From the NCBI GenBank assembly GCA_937883755.1, contig CAKZYA010000023.1:116084-180083 (forward strand): 64,000 nt of DNA, given 5' to 3'. The notes beneath the pieces were generated by a model that was given only the letters and a program-made list of their open reading frames with translations, was not told where the DNA came from and did not search any database. The position numbers and the translations under genes were made by a program. Source of the stretch: an uncultured Flammeovirgaceae bacterium. Lineage in GTDB: Bacteria; Bacteroidota; Bacteroidia; Cytophagales; Cyclobacteriaceae. Below, one piece after another: positions 62,932 to 64,000 of the stretch. The number at the start of each line of letters is the position of its first letter. Position 1 is the stretch's first letter.

Positions 62932-63282
62932 GCGGGTCAGCTTCTCAAACTCAGGAAAGAGCCTAGTTGAACGAATCCTCGGTCAGCAGTGCGTGGTGAC
63001 TGGCTCGTTGTCTATCGTGTCTGATAGGCTCACAACGATAAGCTATATTCAGGTATCAGAAAATGGTGAGGCTCATTGGCTACTAAGCTTGGGAGTTAAA
63101 GAGATGGTGGGTAAGCGACGGGCAAGTACGGGCAATACCATTTCCACATTAGGGTGTCCCTGTATCTGGGTTACCTCTGGCTCTTCTCTACTCGTTTAGG
63201 AAAGTACAATACAGCACCAATAAGTATCAACAAAAGTGAGCTTAGGCTGCTTGTCAGTTTCTACATTTCTGGGAACAACACT
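62932..63282. other. Gap after the YdeI-like pseudogene
   Basis: About 350 bp. An open plus-strand frame continues to 63199 but is only the out-of-frame tail of the preceding pseudogene. No gene or hairpin supported. Confidence 0.45.
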
Positions 63283-63708
63283 TCATTTGGTTCTCCCATC
63301 TACCAGTTTGTCATACTCAACATCGTTAGGCTCCCAAAGCTCAATTTTGTTCCCTTCATTGTCGAGTATATGCACAAACTTACCATATTCAAAGGTTTCG
63401 ATGCTATCCACCACCTTCACTCCATTTTGCCGTAATTTATCCAAAAGCTTTTCTAAATGGACTACTCGGTAATTGATCATAAAATCCTTTTTTGAAGGCT
63501 CAAAATGTTGGGTTTTTTGGGAAACGGGACTCCATTGGGTAAATCCTTTTTTAGTGGCATCCCTTCCTTGAAACCACTCGAAATTGGTTCCCCATTGGTC
63601 GGTCTTCAGTCCTAAATGCTTTTCATACCACGCTTTCATTTCGGATGGATTTTCGGATTTGAAAAATATTCCACCCACCCCGGTTACTCTGGGTTGATCA
63701 TCAGACAT
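63283..63708 (-). CDS. VOC family (glyoxalase-like) protein
   Basis: 141 residues: RVTGVGGIFFKSENPSEMKA, WYEKHLGLKTDQWGTNFEWF, then MINYRVVHLEKLLDKLRQNG, VKVVDSIETFEYGKFVHILD and NEGNKIELWEPNDVEYDKLV. This is the usual two-module VOC sequence, with the metal-ligand Glu at KIELWEP; 'GG.FFks..p..l..WY..hLGl' opens a common Bacteroidota subfamily. Soluble; substrate unknown. Confidence 0.88.
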   Translation of the reverse strand: MSDDQPRVTGVGGIFFKSENPSEMKAWYEKHLGLKTDQWGTNFEWFQGRDATKKGFTQWSPVSQKTQHFEPSKKDFMINYRVVHLEKLLDKLRQNGVKVVDSIETFEYGKFVHILDNEGNKIELWEPNDVEYDKLVDGRTK

Positions 63709-63930
63709 TGTTTGTTATTTTGTTAAATTTTCGTCAAGATCCGTCATTATTGATTTTTTTACAAGTTACTCCAAGCGTTCAACGTAAAATTGCCGTAATA
63801 ATGGTTTTTTTCATTTCATTTGGTGTTGTTCTTAGTGCCGCCCACTTAGGGATAGCGTGCCATTGGCTGGCCCACCCCGCGATTTTAGGTGGACGGTGAG
63901 TCGCGGATAGCGTGTTACGGAAATCTCCTG

Positions 63931-64000
63931 GTCTGGCGAGACCCAGTCTGGCGAGACCCAGTCTGGCGAGACCCAGTCTGGCGAGACCCAGTCTGGCGAG
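63931..64000. repeat. 15-bp tandem repeat, at least 4.7 copies, cut by window end
   Basis: The unit GTCTGGCGAGACCCA repeats without change from 63931 with period 15 (starts 63931, 63946, 63961, 63976, 63991). The array continues beyond the window. The unit contains a short palindromic TCTGGCGAGA-like core. It resembles the 14-bp array near 11.8 kb in composition and in the GGCGA-CCC core. Confidence 0.92.

Noticed and set aside
63708..63899. 63-codon plus-strand frame with a hydrophobic stretch, divergent from the VOC gene
   Set aside because: It begins exactly at the VOC gene start with no room for a promoter, and the hydrophobic segment is embedded in AT-rich leader sequence.
1..64000. tRNA, rRNA or an intact prophage or integrase
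   Set aside because: I found no cloverleaf-like tRNA end, no rRNA-like stretch and no intact integrase; only remnants of mobile genes are present.

Overview
The window looks like a chromosomal segment of a marine- or soil-type member of the Bacteroidota, most likely Cytophagales. Three SusC/SusD pairs, a sigma-70/FecR pair feeding an STN-domain SusC, a type IX secretion (T9SS) C-terminal sorting domain and Bacteroidota-type lipoprotein signals point that way. I recognised no tRNA, rRNA or CRISPR array.

Region 1 (1-12 kb) is accessory in character. Small orphan genes lie on both strands (DUF1877, SRPBCC, VOC, an OmpA-family protein, an ABC-type ATPase, several unknowns), with long gaps, short GC-rich tandem repeats, a 64-bp inverted repeat inside a small reading frame, and a ParA-like fragment. 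Region 2 (12-18 kb) holds two paralogous OmpR-type response regulators, each with the same upstream hairpin and promoter-like motif. Between them lie a sigma-factor operon and an arsR/arsC-like pair. One regulator has lost its phospho-acceptor Asp and Lys; the other is frameshifted at a poly-A run.

Region 3 (18.6-58.5 kb) is the main point of interest. It combines a 1726-residue secreted PhoD/5'-nucleotidase/FAS1 fusion, a calcineurin-type phosphoesterase with a LamG-like domain, a YncE-propeller/phosphoesterase fusion, and a glycerophosphodiester phosphodiesterase at the end of a SusCD operon. It also carries two further SusCD pairs, a TonB-dependent receptor with a secreted propeller partner, and a wrecked Na+/phosphate cotransporter. 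I read it as an organophosphate-scavenging island: surface enzymes release phosphate or phosphoester fragments and the TonB-dependent transporters take up the products. One SusCD operon is under a sigma/anti-sigma pair, and another is divergent from a TetR-type regulator.

Mobile DNA is dense through regions 3 and 4: an IS701-like element with a target duplication but an in-frame stop in its transposase, an adjacent 174-bp MITE with 3-bp duplications, IS6, IS4 and IS5 remnants, and an IS200-type element. Region 4 (58.5-64 kb) holds an AraC regulator, a VOC protein, an unknown gene, and decayed genes (two YdeI/OmdA-like, one serine recombinase). It ends in a 15-bp tandem array that runs off the window.
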